Assembly (NCBI RefSeq): GCF_001650725.1
Contig: NZ_LXVX01000006.1
Location: forward strand, 1 to 64,000
Direction: 5' to 3'
Origin: Sphingobium sp. TCM1
GTDB taxonomy: Bacteria; Pseudomonadota; Alphaproteobacteria; Sphingomonadales; Sphingomonadaceae
Length of the DNA stretch: 64,000 nt
Made by a program: the position numbers and the translations under genes. Shown piece by piece: positions 46,973-57,310 of this stretch. The number at the start of each line of letters is the position of its first letter. The first letter of the stretch is position 1. Under the pieces are notes generated by a model, which worked only from the letters and a program-made list of their open reading frames with translations, was not told the origin of the DNA and ran no database searches.

Positions 46973-48046
46973 TTGGCGAAACCAACGACGCCGCGTGCTT
47001 CGAGTGCAAAGGCAAAGGCCGCAGCGCCCGCCGGAGCGGACCATAATCGGCCGCGCCCCGAAACTCCCACCGACTACAAGGCCAGCAAGGAAGAGCTGCT
47101 GGAATTCTACCGGCAGATGGTTCTGATCCGCCGTTTCGAGGAAAAGGCAGGCCAGTTGTACGGCCTGGGCCTGATCGGTGGCTTCTGCCACCTCTATATC
47201 GGCCAGGAAGCGGTCGCGGTCGGCATCCAGTCGGCGCTCAAGCCCGGCAAGGACAGCGTTATCACCGGCTATCGCGACCATGGCCACATGCTGGCCTATG
47301 GCATCGATCCCAATGTCATCATGGCCGAACTGACCGGCCGTGAAGCCGGCATCTCGCGTGGCAAGGGCGGTTCGATGCACATGTTCAGCGTCGAGCATAA
47401 ATTCTACGGCGGCCACGGCATCGTCGGCGCGCAGGTGTCGCTGGGCGCGGGGCTGGGCTTCGCGCACAAATATAATGGCGACGGCGGCGTCTGCGTCGCC
47501 TATTTCGGCGACGGCGCGGCCAACCAAGGCCAGGTCTATGAATCGTTCAACATGGCCGAGCTGTGGAAGCTGCCGATCATCTTCGTGATCGAGAACAACC
47601 AGTACGCCATGGGCACCAGCGTCAACCGCGCCTCGTCGGAGGACCAGCTCTATCGTCGCGGCGAAAGCTTCCGTATCCCCGGCCTCCAGGTCGACGGCAT
47701 GGACGTGCTGGCGGTGCGCGGCGCGACCGAGGAAGCGCTGAAGTGGGTGCAGGGCGGCAATGGCCCGATCCTGCTGGAAATGAAGACCTATCGCTATCGC
47801 GGCCATTCCATGTCCGACCCGGCCAAGTACCGGTCGCGCGAGGAAGTGCAGTCGATGCGCGAAAAGTCCGACCCGATCGAGGGCGTGAAGAAATATCTGC
47901 TCGAAGCTGGCGTATCGGAGGACGAGATCAAGGTCATCGACCAGGATATTCGCAAGATCGTCGCGGAAGCGGCCGATTTCGCGGAAACATCGCCTGAACC
48001 GGAAATGTCCGAACTCTATACCGACGTGCTGGTGGAGCAATATTGA
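46973..48046 (+). CDS. pdhA: Pyruvate dehydrogenase E1 alpha subunit
   Basis: The 357-residue subunit forms the E1 thiamine-diphosphate enzyme with PdhB. The N-terminal 30 residues are Ala/Pro-rich, as usual in alphaproteobacteria, then [20 protein letters not shown]. The thiamine motif runs from [10 protein letters not shown] near residue 178 to IENNQY near 206, and the phosphorylation-loop-like [15 protein letters not shown] is present. The start is TTG at 46973, judged from the family N-terminus and AAAGGA upstream. The stop overlaps pdhB as TGATG. Confidence 0.96.
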   Translation: MAKPTTPRASSAKAKAAAPAGADHNRPRPETPTDYKASKEELLEFYRQMVLIRRFEEKAGQLYGLGLIGGFCHLYIGQEAVAVGIQSALKPGKDSVITGYRDHGHMLAYGIDPNVIMAELTGREAGISRGKGGSMHMFSVEHKFYGGHGIVGAQVSLGAGLGFAHKYNGDGGVCVAYFGDGAANQGQVYESFNMAELWKLPIIFVIENNQYAMGTSVNRASSEDQLYRRGESFRIPGLQVDGMDVLAVRGATEEALKWVQGGNGPILLEMKTYRYRGHSMSDPAKYRSREEVQSMREKSDPIEGVKKYLLEAGVSEDEIKVIDQDIRKIVAEAADFAETSPEPEMSELYTDVLVEQY

Positions 48047-49407
48047 TGGGTATCGCAATCAAGATGCCGGCGCTCTCGCCGACGATGGAAGAGGGCACGC
48101 TGGCCAAGTGGCTGGTCAAGGAAGGCGATGACGTGAAGTCGGGTGACATCCTGGCCGAGATCGAGACCGACAAGGCGACGATGGAATTCGAGGCCGTGGA
48201 CGAGGGAAAGATCGGCAAGATCGTCATCGCCGAGGGCACCGAGGGCGTGAAGGTCGGCACCGTGATCGCCGAGATGGCGGGCGAGGGCGGGGAAGCCGCC
48301 GCCGCGCCGGCGCCCAAGGCCGAAGCTGCGCCCGAAGCGCCGAAGAAGGCCGAGAGCGGCACGGCCAAGCCGGCGGTCGAGGCCAAGGCGACCGTGCAGG
48401 ATCCCGCGATCCCGGAAGGCACCGAATTCGTCAAGACGACCGTTCGTGAAGCGCTGCGCGACGCGATGGCGGAAGAAATGCGCAAGGACGAGCGCGTTTT
48501 CGTCATGGGTGAGGAAGTCGCCGAATATCAGGGTGCCTACAAGGTCACGCAGGGCCTGCTGGACGAGTTCGGCGCCAAGCGCGTGATCGACACGCCGATC
48601 ACCGAATATGGCTTTGCCGGCATCGGCGCGGGCGCGGCGATGGGCGGCCTGCGTCCGGTCATCGAGTTCATGACGTTCAACTTCGCCATGCAGGCGATCG
48701 ACCACATCATCAACTCGGCGGCCAAGACCAACTACATGTCCGGTGGCCAGATGCGCTGCCCCATCGTGTTCCGCGGTCCCAACGGCGCGGCCAGCCGCGT
48801 CGGCGCGCAGCATAGCCAGAATTACGGCCCCTGGTATGCCGCCGTCCCCGGCCTGATCGTCATCGCGCCCTACGACGCGGCCGACGCCAAGGGGCTGCTC
48901 AAGGCCGCGATCCGCTCCAACGACCCGGTCGTGTTCCTGGAAAACGAACTGGTCTATGGCCGCAGCTTCGACGTGCCCAAGCTGGATGACTATGTCCTGC
49001 CGATCGGCAAGGCGCGGATCATGAAGCCGGGCAAGGACGTGACCCTCGTCAGCTACTCGATCGGCGTGGGCATCGCCCTGGAAGCGGCCGAGACGCTGGC
49101 GGCCGAGGGCATCGACGCCGAAGTGATCGACCTGCGCACGCTGCGCCCGCTCGACACCGCGACCGTGTTGGAAAGCCTGAAGAAGACCAACCGCCTGGTT
49201 GTGGTGGAAGAAGGCTGGCCGGTCTGCTCGATCGCGTCGGAAATCGCCGCGGTCGTCATGGAGCAGGGCTTCGACGATCTCGACGCGCCGGTGCTGCGCG
49301 TGACCAACGAGGATGTGCCGCTGCCCTATGCCGCCAACCTCGAAAAGGCGGCGCTGATCGATGCTGCCCGCGTGGTCGCGGCAGCGAAAAAGGTCTGCTA
49401 CAAATAA
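48046..49407 (+). CDS. pdhB: Pyruvate dehydrogenase E1 beta subunit with lipoyl domain
   Basis: The 453-residue protein has an N-terminal lipoyl domain (residues 1-80) with the lipoylated lysine in [12 protein letters not shown] (K43). An Ala/Pro/Glu-rich linker follows, then the transketolase-like E1 beta part from about 125 ([31 protein letters not shown], and the C-terminal ALEAAETL and LRPLDTATV). A lipoyl domain on E1 beta is an alphaproteobacterial feature. The E2 and E3 genes are not adjacent here. Confidence 0.97.
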   Translation: MGIAIKMPALSPTMEEGTLAKWLVKEGDDVKSGDILAEIETDKATMEFEAVDEGKIGKIVIAEGTEGVKVGTVIAEMAGEGGEAAAAPAPKAEAAPEAPKKAESGTAKPAVEAKATVQDPAIPEGTEFVKTTVREALRDAMAEEMRKDERVFVMGEEVAEYQGAYKVTQGLLDEFGAKRVIDTPITEYGFAGIGAGAAMGGLRPVIEFMTFNFAMQAIDHIINSAAKTNYMSGGQMRCPIVFRGPNGAASRVGAQHSQNYGPWYAAVPGLIVIAPYDAADAKGLLKAAIRSNDPVVFLENELVYGRSFDVPKLDDYVLPIGKARIMKPGKDVTLVSYSIGVGIALEAAETLAAEGIDAEVIDLRTLRPLDTATVLESLKKTNRLVVVEEGWPVCSIASEIAAVVMEQGFDDLDAPVLRVTNEDVPLPYAANLEKAALIDAARVVAAAKKVCYK

Positions 49408-49416
49408 GACGCGAAA

Positions 49417-49444
49417 GGGCGGTTCCGGCGGAGCCGCCCTTTTT
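49417..49444 (+). terminator. Rho-independent terminator after pdhB
   Basis: A 10-bp stem (49417-49426 with 49430-49439, one G-U pair) and 3-base loop is followed by five T residues (49440-49444), ten bases after the pdhB stop. Confidence 0.9.
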
Positions 49445-49509
49445 CGATCAGGGCATCATGCGCGAAAGCGGGAGCCGGCTGTGCGCGGGCAGGATGCGGG
49501 GACCGGGAA

Positions 49510-50169
49510 TCAGGTGCAGAGCGCCGTGGCCGATGCCGCCAGATTGCCGGCATTCTTGATCGCTTGGTCGGTCCGTTCGCGCACGTTGAAGGCGCTCGAA
49601 TAGCGAATGACCTTGGTGCCGAAGATCGCACTGCTGACCAGCGGCTGATAATTATAAGCCACCTCCACGAACATTACTGCGGTGCCGCTCGCTGCCTTGA
49701 CCTTGGTTGTCGCGGTCGTGCCTGGCCCCATGCCATCCTTCATGCTGCCATCGGTCTTGCCGTCATTGGTCACGCCATAGCTGGAGGTGAAGACGCCATT
49801 ACCCCAGCAGCGCTGCCAGCGAATATATTGCCCTTCATTCGATCCGGTCAGACCATTAGGTTCGAGGTCCGACAGGATGATGCGGCCATTGGCCTTGAGC
49901 TTGAGCGAGTCCGAAGACAGTTCGGCGCCGGTCATCAATTCGTTGACGTCGGCTTCGTCGATCGACGTTCGCACCCGTGCGGCATTGTCCGCGACCATCA
50001 TCGCGATCTGGCTGAGGCGCAGATGGGCCAGCGCCAGATTCGCGGCTTCCAGCCCCGCCATGCACAGCACGACCAAAACGGGCAGCGAAAAAGCGAACTC
50101 GATCAGCGCAAGGCCGCGATCGTTTCGGCGCAAGCGGGTGAGAAAGCGGCGGAGGGCAAGTGCGGTCAT
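49510..50169 (-). CDS. TadE-like pilus assembly protein
   Basis: The 219-residue protein has the TadE opening: RRNDRGLALIEFAFSLPVLVVL, a hydrophobic helix with the GxxxxEF-type motif, then an extracytoplasmic part with one Cys in QRCWGNG and a final Cys-Thr. TadE-type pseudopilins work with the Flp pilus, but no tadA, tadB or flp genes are nearby. The ATG at 50169 overlaps the upstream stop as TGATG. Confidence 0.82.
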   Translation of the reverse strand: MTALALRRFLTRLRRNDRGLALIEFAFSLPVLVVLCMAGLEAANLALAHLRLSQIAMMVADNAARVRTSIDEADVNELMTGAELSSDSLKLKANGRIILSDLEPNGLTGSNEGQYIRWQRCWGNGVFTSSYGVTNDGKTDGSMKDGMGPGTTATTKVKAASGTAVMFVEVAYNYQPLVSSAIFGTKVIRYSSAFNVRERTDQAIKNAGNLAASATALCT

Positions 50170-50762
50170 CAGCAGCGGATCGTGGGTTTGGACTGGTTGG
50201 CCCATGGCTGATTTCGGACCATGGTGGTTGCTGTTGTCGACTGTGTGGCGCTCCATCCAAGCAGCTTGGCCATGGGGAACATGCGCGGCATCGATACCGT
50301 CACTTCATAATAGACAATATCGTCAGCGGATCCCAGGCCCGTGCTCCCGGAACTGGTGTCATAGCTGCCATTGCCGTTGGCGTCCTCATAACAGTCGCCT
50401 GAATTATAGCTGCCCAGCGGCGCGATGTCGGTCGTGATCTTCTCAGGCTTGCCCACGCGAGAGAAGTTGTAATAGCTCTTCTTGACCACCGAGGTCGTGC
50501 CGTTCTTGGAATTGATCGCCGACATCTGGTTCGCGATATAGGCGTCGATCTCGGTCGCGTTGAGCGTACCCACCGAGGCGGAACGCGCGGCCCCCTCCAG
50601 CACGCCGCGGGCCACGGCGCGGAGATAGGATTGATATGCAAGGTCGCCGATCCCCATGATCGTGAGGATGAGCGCCGGCGCGATCAGGCCGAACTCCAGC
50701 AGCGTGACCCCGCGCCTCTCGTCGCGCAGGCGGGCCAGGAAGCGCGCCATCCCTCTGATCAT
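50169..50762 (-). CDS. TadE-like pilus assembly protein
   Basis: The 197-residue protein opens with ARLRDERRGVTLLEFGLIAP and a hydrophobic helix, the TadE signature. The outer part includes NGTTSVVKKSYYNFS and GDCYEDANGNGSYDTSSG, a Ca-binding-like Asp/Asn stretch. It may start at M1 or M5 of the frame (50762 or 50750). The ATG at 50762 overlaps the upstream VWA gene as ATGA. All three genes are a tight unit. Confidence 0.82.
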   Translation of the reverse strand: MIRGMARFLARLRDERRGVTLLEFGLIAPALILTIMGIGDLAYQSYLRAVARGVLEGAARSASVGTLNATEIDAYIANQMSAINSKNGTTSVVKKSYYNFSRVGKPEKITTDIAPLGSYNSGDCYEDANGNGSYDTSSGSTGLGSADDIVYYEVTVSMPRMFPMAKLLGWSATQSTTATTMVRNQPWANQSKPTIRC

Positions 50763-52705
50763 TGCGAGAGCCTCAGTCCACCGATATTCTTGGCGATGTC
50801 CTTGAACTTCTGGCTGAGCGACGCCGCTGTATAGGCCATGGTCCAATGGTTGGAGGAGGTAGCGCAACTTTGCAGCGGAGCCTGGATGTCGCCCTCGGCC
50901 TGATTGCGGAAGCCGATGACCCAGATGGTGATGCCTTTACCCTTGATGGCATTGCACAGCATTTCCAGACGGCGGTTGTGAATGGCGGTCAGGTCGGTGT
51001 CGCTGGCTGTGGTCGCTGCGACACGGCCATCCAGCAACTGATAGCCATAGGCGCCATACACCCCCTGATAGGCGCTCATATCGCCGTCGGTCATGAAGAC
51101 GATATGGCGCGAGATATTGAAGCCATTGGGTGCGCTGCTGTTGTCTGTGGCGAAGATGCCGGTAGGTGAGAGGAAGCGCGCACCCCAGATCATGCCGATG
51201 TCATGATAGGTGCCGCCTACCGCGATCAGCCCGTCGACATAGCTGTTGAAGCTGCTCGCCATTCCCGCCGGGGTTGTCGTTCGATCGGCATAGCTTGCGA
51301 GCCTGCGCGACTGGCTGGGACAGGCGTTCCAGCCGCCGTCGATACGGGTTTGCGAGTTGAGATAGCTGCCGCCGCGTGTGAATTCGACCTGGGGCCAATG
51401 GGGGCGCCATCGGGTGTTCGTATCGGTCGCAGCCTCATCTATGTTAAGATCATGTGCATTGGTCGGGATGGATGCGGTCGATGTGGTGGCCGTAATGGCG
51501 TTGTCGGTTGATCGTTCTTCGATGCAGCCCGACCATGTCACCGTAGAAGGGACGGCGTTGCCGTTCACGTCGTTAGGCGTGCTGGCATAATAGGCGGGGT
51601 TGGTGATTGCGTTGCCCGCTATGTAGCTGGAAACGGGGAAAGCATAGGTGCCATATTCCATCTTATATTCGGACCATCCCGTTTGGGCAGTGTAGCCACT
51701 GTTGTGGGTCGTGGTCGTTTCACGTCGCACACAGGAGCGCGATGTCGAGCCTGAGGATGGAACGGGCGAAGTTCCGTTGTAAGTTTCTGGGCTATATGTG
51801 ATTTTCGTGACGGTGTTCGGCACGGTCCCGCTCAAGGCGGCTGCGGTGTTCCCCCAATTGTAACATTGGGTTTGGGTCCGATTTGTGCCGCTGTCGCTTT
51901 CGGCCGTAGCAAGCGATGTCCTGCAATTGTTGTTATTATACTTCCGATAGCAGACGCTCGTGGTCAGTGCTGTATTGTTGTAGTAGGTCATCCGGCGCGA
52001 ATTATAGTTCCATGTCTCGCCGCTCGTAGCGCCCACCAAGGCCGTCGTGGGCAATTGATAACCCACATTGACGGTCGAACTGTAGGGCATGAAGCCGTAG
52101 CGAATGCGGCCGGTGCTGTCCGCACCCGCGCCCAACGTGTCGTAGAAATCCTTGACCGCCTGCTTGAGCGCGGCAAGGCGCGTGGTGTTGCCGCCATTGC
52201 CGTCGCTGATCGACTGAGCCATCGAGCCAGTGGTGTCGAGAACCAACATGACATCGGTATTGCCGATATCGAAGCGGGATTCGCAGCTCACGGACAGGTT
52301 GAGCGTCGTATAATTGAATATCTTCATCACCGTGGTCGGGATGGTGGTTGTCGCCGACACCTGGACCGTGGTGGTTTCACCGGGTTTGCTCTGGATGGTA
52401 GGTGTGAATGTCGCCGCCTGGAACGTTCCCTGCGGAAAGTTGAAGTCGAAGAATTTCTTGGCTTCGGCTATATTTTCCGTGGTCATGGATGATGTCGTCA
52501 TCGCCCTGCGCCCCGCCAGTGCCGCAGCGTCGCACGCCTGTTGCATCCGGGATCGGGCCATATAGGCGCGACTCATGTCCAGCCCGCCGCCGATCAGCGC
52601 CGCGAGCGGAATGATCGCTGCCGCGACAATCGCCATGGTATTGCCTGCCTGGTTGCGGAGCAGCCGCGCCAGAAAGCCTGTGTCTTGTTTGTTCCGCTTG
52701 CCCAT
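50759..52705 (-). CDS. TadG-like protein with VWA domain
   Basis: The 648-residue protein has one N-terminal membrane helix (NTMAIVAAAIIPLAALIGGG) and a TadG-type helix (RSRMQQACDAAALAGRRAM). A VWA domain starts near residue 150 with a canonical MIDAS VMLVLDTTGSM. The middle is rich in Ser, Thr, Asn and Tyr, and is AT-richer than the flanking genes. The C-terminal part has VFMTDGDMSAYQG and WVIGFRNQAEG. The start is uncertain between 52723 and 52705. Confidence 0.85.
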   Translation of the reverse strand: MGKRNKQDTGFLARLLRNQAGNTMAIVAAAIIPLAALIGGGLDMSRAYMARSRMQQACDAAALAGRRAMTTSSMTTENIAEAKKFFDFNFPQGTFQAATFTPTIQSKPGETTTVQVSATTTIPTTVMKIFNYTTLNLSVSCESRFDIGNTDVMLVLDTTGSMAQSISDGNGGNTTRLAALKQAVKDFYDTLGAGADSTGRIRYGFMPYSSTVNVGYQLPTTALVGATSGETWNYNSRRMTYYNNTALTTSVCYRKYNNNNCRTSLATAESDSGTNRTQTQCYNWGNTAAALSGTVPNTVTKITYSPETYNGTSPVPSSGSTSRSCVRRETTTTHNSGYTAQTGWSEYKMEYGTYAFPVSSYIAGNAITNPAYYASTPNDVNGNAVPSTVTWSGCIEERSTDNAITATTSTASIPTNAHDLNIDEAATDTNTRWRPHWPQVEFTRGGSYLNSQTRIDGGWNACPSQSRRLASYADRTTTPAGMASSFNSYVDGLIAVGGTYHDIGMIWGARFLSPTGIFATDNSSAPNGFNISRHIVFMTDGDMSAYQGVYGAYGYQLLDGRVAATTASDTDLTAIHNRRLEMLCNAIKGKGITIWVIGFRNQAEGDIQAPLQSCATSSNHWTMAYTAASLSQKFKDIAKNIGGLRLSQ

Positions 52706-52858
52706 TTGTCCGCAATCACCCATGTCGCGCCCGACACCCCCCACGTCCGGGCTGGGCAGCATTTCCGCCTATGCAGGCGCACTCGTTAGAATGTGTATGA
52801 GGAAGATGGTTAAAGGACTGATAACCGGCAGGACGCGCAGCGCGTGGGGAGTCTCGCG

Positions 52859-53530
52859 ATGAGCGAAGCGGACGAAGGGCTCCCTCCGCTCGCGCTGCTG
52901 CTGGCCGCTCATGCCGGCGCGCGGGCGCAGCGGCATCGGGCGATCTGGGCGTTTGACGGGCGGCTGGCGAAGGTCGCGCGCACGACGAGCGATCGCGCCA
53001 TCGGCCAGATGCGGCTGGCCTGGTGGAATGACGTGATCGAGGACGTGGACGCGCGCAAGGGGCGTGGCGAGCCGGTCGTGGACGCGATGCGCGCCTCCGG
53101 CGCTATGGCCGCGCCGGGGCTGGTGGCGATGATCGACGGCTGGGAAGTGCTGGTGGTCGAGCCGGAGATCGACGCCGATGGCCTGCGCGACTATGCGGTC
53201 GGGCGCGGCGGGGGGCTGTTCCGGGCGTTGGCGGAGATGGGGGCCGATGCGGCTGATGCGCCGGAATGGCTGGTCGCGGCGGGGCAGGTCTGGGCGCTCT
53301 GGGATCTGGCCGGGCATGTCGATGATCCGGCGCTGGCCGACGCGGCGCTGGCGATGGCGCGCGATCTGCTGCCGCAGGTTGACGGCGGGCGATGGCCGCG
53401 CGGGTGGAAGCCGCTGCGGATCGCCTTCACCCTGGCGCGACAGGACGTGCTGGCGGGGCGGGGCGCGCCGGCGGGGATGCCGCGCGCGCTGGCGTGGCGG
53501 CTGCTGCGGATCGCGCTTGTCGGGCGCTAG
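52859..53530 (+). CDS. Squalene/phytoene synthase-like protein
   Basis: The 223-residue protein resembles the squalene/phytoene synthase fold, with RTTSDRAIGQMRLAWWNDVIEDVD near residues 46-70 and a following helix-rich part. Only one Asp-rich motif is clear and the family's second DxxxD motif is not evident, so catalytic prenyl synthesis is doubtful. NDUFAF6-like assembly proteins share this appearance. GGGGAG lies before the ATG at 52859. Confidence 0.65.
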   Translation: MSEADEGLPPLALLLAAHAGARAQRHRAIWAFDGRLAKVARTTSDRAIGQMRLAWWNDVIEDVDARKGRGEPVVDAMRASGAMAAPGLVAMIDGWEVLVVEPEIDADGLRDYAVGRGGGLFRALAEMGADAADAPEWLVAAGQVWALWDLAGHVDDPALADAALAMARDLLPQVDGGRWPRGWKPLRIAFTLARQDVLAGRGAPAGMPRALAWRLLRIALVGR

Positions 53531-53574
53531 GCGAAAAGGATAGGCTGTCTGCTGCGAAGCTGAAGGGGGCAGGC

Positions 53575-54039
53575 ATGGGGCGAATGCTGGCGGGGGGCAT
53601 GGCGGCGCTGCTGCTGGTGGCGGGCGGGCTGTTCTGGTGGCAGGGACGCGCGGACACGGCGCCGACGCCGCAACTGGCGGTGGCCCCACCGCCGCCGCCT
53701 GCGGTCGAGAGTCTGCCCGAGGGCGATCCCGATGCGGTCGGCGACGCACCGCCCATGCCCGGCGAGGCCAGCCCGCAGAACCGCGAACAGAAGCGCTTTG
53801 CCCGTTACGATCGCAATCGCGACGGCGTCATCACCCGCGTCGAGATGCTGGGCAGCCGCACCAGGGCGTTCAAGGCGCTGGACAGCGATGGCGACAACCT
53901 GTTGTCCTTCAAGGAATGGGCGGTGGCGACGGCTGACCGCTTCGGCGCGGCGGATGGCGACAAGGACGGCAGGCTGACCCCGGCGGAGTTCGCGACGACG
54001 GCGCCGAAACGCGCGGCGAAGCAGAGGTGCAGATGCTAA
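53575..54039 (+). CDS. Membrane-anchored EF-hand protein
   Basis: The 154-residue protein has an N-terminal membrane helix (MLAGGMAALLLVAGGLFWW), a Pro-rich linker and then three EF-hand loops with Asp ladders: DRNRDGVITRVE (about residue 78), DSDGDNLLSFKE (about 107) and DGDKDGRLTPAE (about 127). It is likely a periplasmic calcium-binding protein. The start is at 53575. It converges with trmFO. Confidence 0.82.
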   Translation: MGRMLAGGMAALLLVAGGLFWWQGRADTAPTPQLAVAPPPPPAVESLPEGDPDAVGDAPPMPGEASPQNREQKRFARYDRNRDGVITRVEMLGSRTRAFKALDSDGDNLLSFKEWAVATADRFGAADGDKDGRLTPAEFATTAPKRAAKQRCRC

Positions 54040-54052
54040 CGGGGTGGGAAGG

Positions 54053-55396
54053 TCAGACCAGCGCCATCTCGCCCATCCAAGCGCCAAAGGAAGCGCGGGC
54101 GCGCGCGGTATAGGCTTCCTTGCGCTGCTTCTTCTTTACGTCGTCCAGCGTCGGGAACAGGCCGAAATTGACGTTCATCGGCTGATAGTCCGCCGTCGCC
54201 ACATTGCCCGTCACATGGCCGAGCAGCGCGCCCAGGGCGGTGTCGGCAGGTGGCGGAGTCAGCGCTCGGCCCAGCAGTTCGGCCGCCGCGAAGCGCCCCG
54301 CGATCAGGCCGATGGCAGCGCTCTCGACATAGCCCTCGCAGCCCGTCATCTGCCCGGCGAAGCGGATATGGGGCGCGCTCTTCAGACGCAGCGTGGGATC
54401 GAGCAGCTTGGGCGACTGGATGAAGGTATTGCGGTGCAGCCCGCCCAGCCGCGCGAACTCGGCCTTTTCCAGGCCGGGGATGGTGCGGAACAGTTCGACC
54501 TGCGCGCCATGTTTCAGCTTGGTCTGGAAACCAACCATGTTCCACAGCGTGCCGCTGGCATTGTCCTGCCGCAACTGGACCACGGCATAGGGCCAGCGGC
54601 CGGTTTTCGGATTGTCGAGGCCCATGGGCTTCATCGGCCCGTGGCGCAATGTTTCCGGCCCGCGCGATGCCATCACCTCGATCGGCATACAGCCCTCGAA
54701 ATAGGGAGTGCTCGCCTCCCATTCCTTGAACTCGGTCTTTTCGCCGTCGATCAGCCCCTGGACGAAGGCCTGATACTGGTCCTTGTCCATCGGGCAGTTG
54801 ATATAATCCTTCCCCTCGCCGCCGCCGGGGCCGATCTTGTCCCAGCGATTGGCCATCCAGCACTGGTCCATGTCGATGCTGTCATAATGGACGACCGGGG
54901 CGATCGCGTCGAAGAAGGCGAGATGCTCCATCCCCGCCGCCTGGCCGATGCTCTGGGCGAGCGCGGCGGCGGTCAGCGGGCCGGTCGCGACAATCGTCAT
55001 GCCTTCGCCGGGCAGCGCGTCGATCCGCTCGCGCACGATCTCGACATTGGGATGGTCGGCCAGCGCGCGCGTGACGCCGCCGGAAAAGACGTGGCGATCG
55101 ACCGCCAGCGCCGATCCGGCGGGTACCTTGGCCGGTTCCGCCTGCGCCATGATGAGCGAGTCCAGTCGCCGCATTTCCTGGTGCAGCAGGCCCACCGCAT
55201 TCTTGTCGGCATCGTCCGAGCGGAAGCTGTTGGAGCAGACCAGTTCGGCAAGGCCGTCTGTCTGGTGCGCCGGGGTCATGTCGCCCGCGCCCCGCATTTC
55301 GGAAAGGCGGACGCGGATGCCGGCCTGCGCCAGTTGCCAGGCGGCTTCCGATCCGGCGAGGCCGCCGCCGATGATATGGACCTGATGAATGGACAT
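54053..55396 (-). CDS. trmFO: Folate-dependent tRNA (uracil-54-C5)-methyltransferase
   Basis: The 447-residue flavoprotein makes m5U54 in tRNA using methylenetetrahydrofolate. The FAD motif [15 protein letters not shown] is near the N-terminus (residues 6-20), and family motifs follow: [29 protein letters not shown] region (about 40-65), NCPMDKDQY and the C-terminal [10 protein letters not shown]. The start is at 55396, because upstream residues do not fit the family. It converges with the EF-hand gene. Confidence 0.96.
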   Translation of the reverse strand: MSIHQVHIIGGGLAGSEAAWQLAQAGIRVRLSEMRGAGDMTPAHQTDGLAELVCSNSFRSDDADKNAVGLLHQEMRRLDSLIMAQAEPAKVPAGSALAVDRHVFSGGVTRALADHPNVEIVRERIDALPGEGMTIVATGPLTAAALAQSIGQAAGMEHLAFFDAIAPVVHYDSIDMDQCWMANRWDKIGPGGGEGKDYINCPMDKDQYQAFVQGLIDGEKTEFKEWEASTPYFEGCMPIEVMASRGPETLRHGPMKPMGLDNPKTGRWPYAVVQLRQDNASGTLWNMVGFQTKLKHGAQVELFRTIPGLEKAEFARLGGLHRNTFIQSPKLLDPTLRLKSAPHIRFAGQMTGCEGYVESAAIGLIAGRFAAAELLGRALTPPPADTALGALLGHVTGNVATADYQPMNVNFGLFPTLDDVKKKQRKEAYTARARASFGAWMGEMALV

Positions 55397-55508
55397 GGTT
55401 CGCCTGACTTCGCACTGTATCGCAGATGGGGTGATGGCGCTCGCCAGTGGGCCATCTTGTCGTGAGAGGCAAGGAATATAGGGCAGGCGGGGGCGGTGGC
55501 GCAGCCGT

Positions 55509-57089
55509 CTAGCGGCACGCGATATTGTTTGCGCGCTCCATGGTGATGAAGCTGATCGTGCGCGGGGCGAATATCGACCGTCCCGCAGGGTGGCTCGCGC
55601 CATTCATCGGAGGCAGTTTGTCCCCGGCGCCCAGTTGCAATAATGTTCCGTTGAGACGGAGACTTGAAGAGGAGTGATCGGGTTCGGACAGCGTGTAGCG
55701 CATCCCGGCGAGCGGGAGGTCCAGGATCGTCTCTTCCCGGCTACTGTTGTTGATGACCAGCAGCGCAACGGCGCCACGACCGCCGGAGGCGCAATGGGCG
55801 TAGACATGTGCGCCTTCACGCAGCGGGACGCCGGAATCCAGGACCGTCGCCCCCATCAACCGGCGCCAGAGCAGGGCTGCCCAGTAATTGGCCTTTGGGG
55901 TGAGATCCGCAGGTTCCAGTAACGCGTAATCACTGGCGGCGAGCGTGTTATGCATGGCGACCTGGACGCCCACTCTGGCCAGCCGGCCGAGTTGGTCCAG
56001 ATAGCGGAAGCTGTCGACGAAGCGCCCGCTCCATGGATTGCCGCCGCAGGCCGCGTCGGCGCCCTCGGTCAGCCAGATCGGCTTGCCCGGTGCATGGACG
56101 TCGCGCAGAGCCGCATAATAGGCATGGGTCGCGCTGGTCCGCGCCAGCCATTCCTCCGACAACGCCTGATCGATGCCGGTCTGTGGCAGGCGGGCCGATG
56201 CGCAGCGCTGGGAGGCGGCACCATAATGATGATAGGAAAAGGCATCGATGCCAGGGCCGGACGCCGCCAACAATGCGTCGGTTGCGATGGAGCCTGGAAT
56301 GTGGGGCGGCATACCCCAGGGCGCGGGCGTTTCCGTCGCTGAGCCGGGGCCAAGCAGGATCATGTCCGGCGCCTCGCGGTCGACCAGGCGTTTGAACAGG
56401 CGGAAATCGCGGCCATAGGCGGCGGCGTCATAGCCCTTTGGCGCGCCGCTCATGCCGGCCATGGACGGTTCGTTCATGAACTCCGCGGCGGCGATGCTGC
56501 CCCCGGCCCTGCGCGTGTAGGCCAGCCAGCGGCGCGCCTGTGCGTCGGTCCAGACGCCATCGGCATCGCGCACGCCGGCGCTGATGGCGAAGGATGTGAC
56601 GATCCTTGCATCCACAGCTTGCGCGAAACGGATGACGTTGCGCCATTGGGTCGGCGTCAACACCCCTTTGAAACCGTCGGGCGTCCGCGCAAGCGGCCTG
56701 TCGTCACCAGCGAAATAAATGCTGTTCGCCCAAGTGCCGCTGACTCGCAGATAGGCCGGCCCCAGCGCTTTGGCGAGGGTGATGAGGCGCGGGCTGGAAA
56801 GGTCGATAGGGGGTCGATATTGATAGGCTGAGGGATCGATTCCGGCATGGCCGGCGTCAACCCGGCCTGTCGCGTCGACCTTGCTGCCATAAGGTTTCCA
56901 GAAAGCGCCGCCGATCACCTCCAGCATTTCGATGTTATAGGATTGAAAGCGCGGGTCGACGGACGCGATGCGCGGCATATGGGCTGGATCAAGCCTCTGC
57001 GGTCCGATTGCGAGCCCATCCGCGCCCTCTCCAGGCGCGACCATGGCAGTGGCTCCGAGCATGGCGCAGGCCGCAAGGATATATTTCAT
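55509..57089 (-). CDS. Secreted glycoside hydrolase, GH79/heparanase-like
   Basis: The 526-residue protein has a signal peptide ([22 protein letters not shown]), then a TIM-barrel-like region with [14 protein letters not shown]. The likely acid/base is the Glu in [10 protein letters not shown] near residue 203, and the nucleophile is the Glu in [14 protein letters not shown] near 341. It ends with a beta-sandwich domain. These resemble heparanase and bacterial beta-glucuronidases of family GH79. No transporter or sugar operon is next to it. The substrate is unknown. Confidence 0.82.
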   Translation of the reverse strand: MKYILAACAMLGATAMVAPGEGADGLAIGPQRLDPAHMPRIASVDPRFQSYNIEMLEVIGGAFWKPYGSKVDATGRVDAGHAGIDPSAYQYRPPIDLSSPRLITLAKALGPAYLRVSGTWANSIYFAGDDRPLARTPDGFKGVLTPTQWRNVIRFAQAVDARIVTSFAISAGVRDADGVWTDAQARRWLAYTRRAGGSIAAAEFMNEPSMAGMSGAPKGYDAAAYGRDFRLFKRLVDREAPDMILLGPGSATETPAPWGMPPHIPGSIATDALLAASGPGIDAFSYHHYGAASQRCASARLPQTGIDQALSEEWLARTSATHAYYAALRDVHAPGKPIWLTEGADAACGGNPWSGRFVDSFRYLDQLGRLARVGVQVAMHNTLAASDYALLEPADLTPKANYWAALLWRRLMGATVLDSGVPLREGAHVYAHCASGGRGAVALLVINNSSREETILDLPLAGMRYTLSEPDHSSSSLRLNGTLLQLGAGDKLPPMNGASHPAGRSIFAPRTISFITMERANNIACR

Positions 57090-57310
57090 CGTCCATCTCC
57101 TAAGCGGGTCGGGACATTCAGCAGTCTGTTCAAAGCGTCAAATATTGAATTCTGGGGCATCCATAGTTTGGGACTATGCCTGACCACCGGCAACCGAAAG
57201 GGACGCCCGCGTGACAAATGGATTCGGATCGGCAACAAAAGCCTGTCTGCCGCGTTCGCGCAGAAGATTTTGCGCGCGGAGCTTTCTCGCGCCCTTTCCG
57301 GAGATTATCC

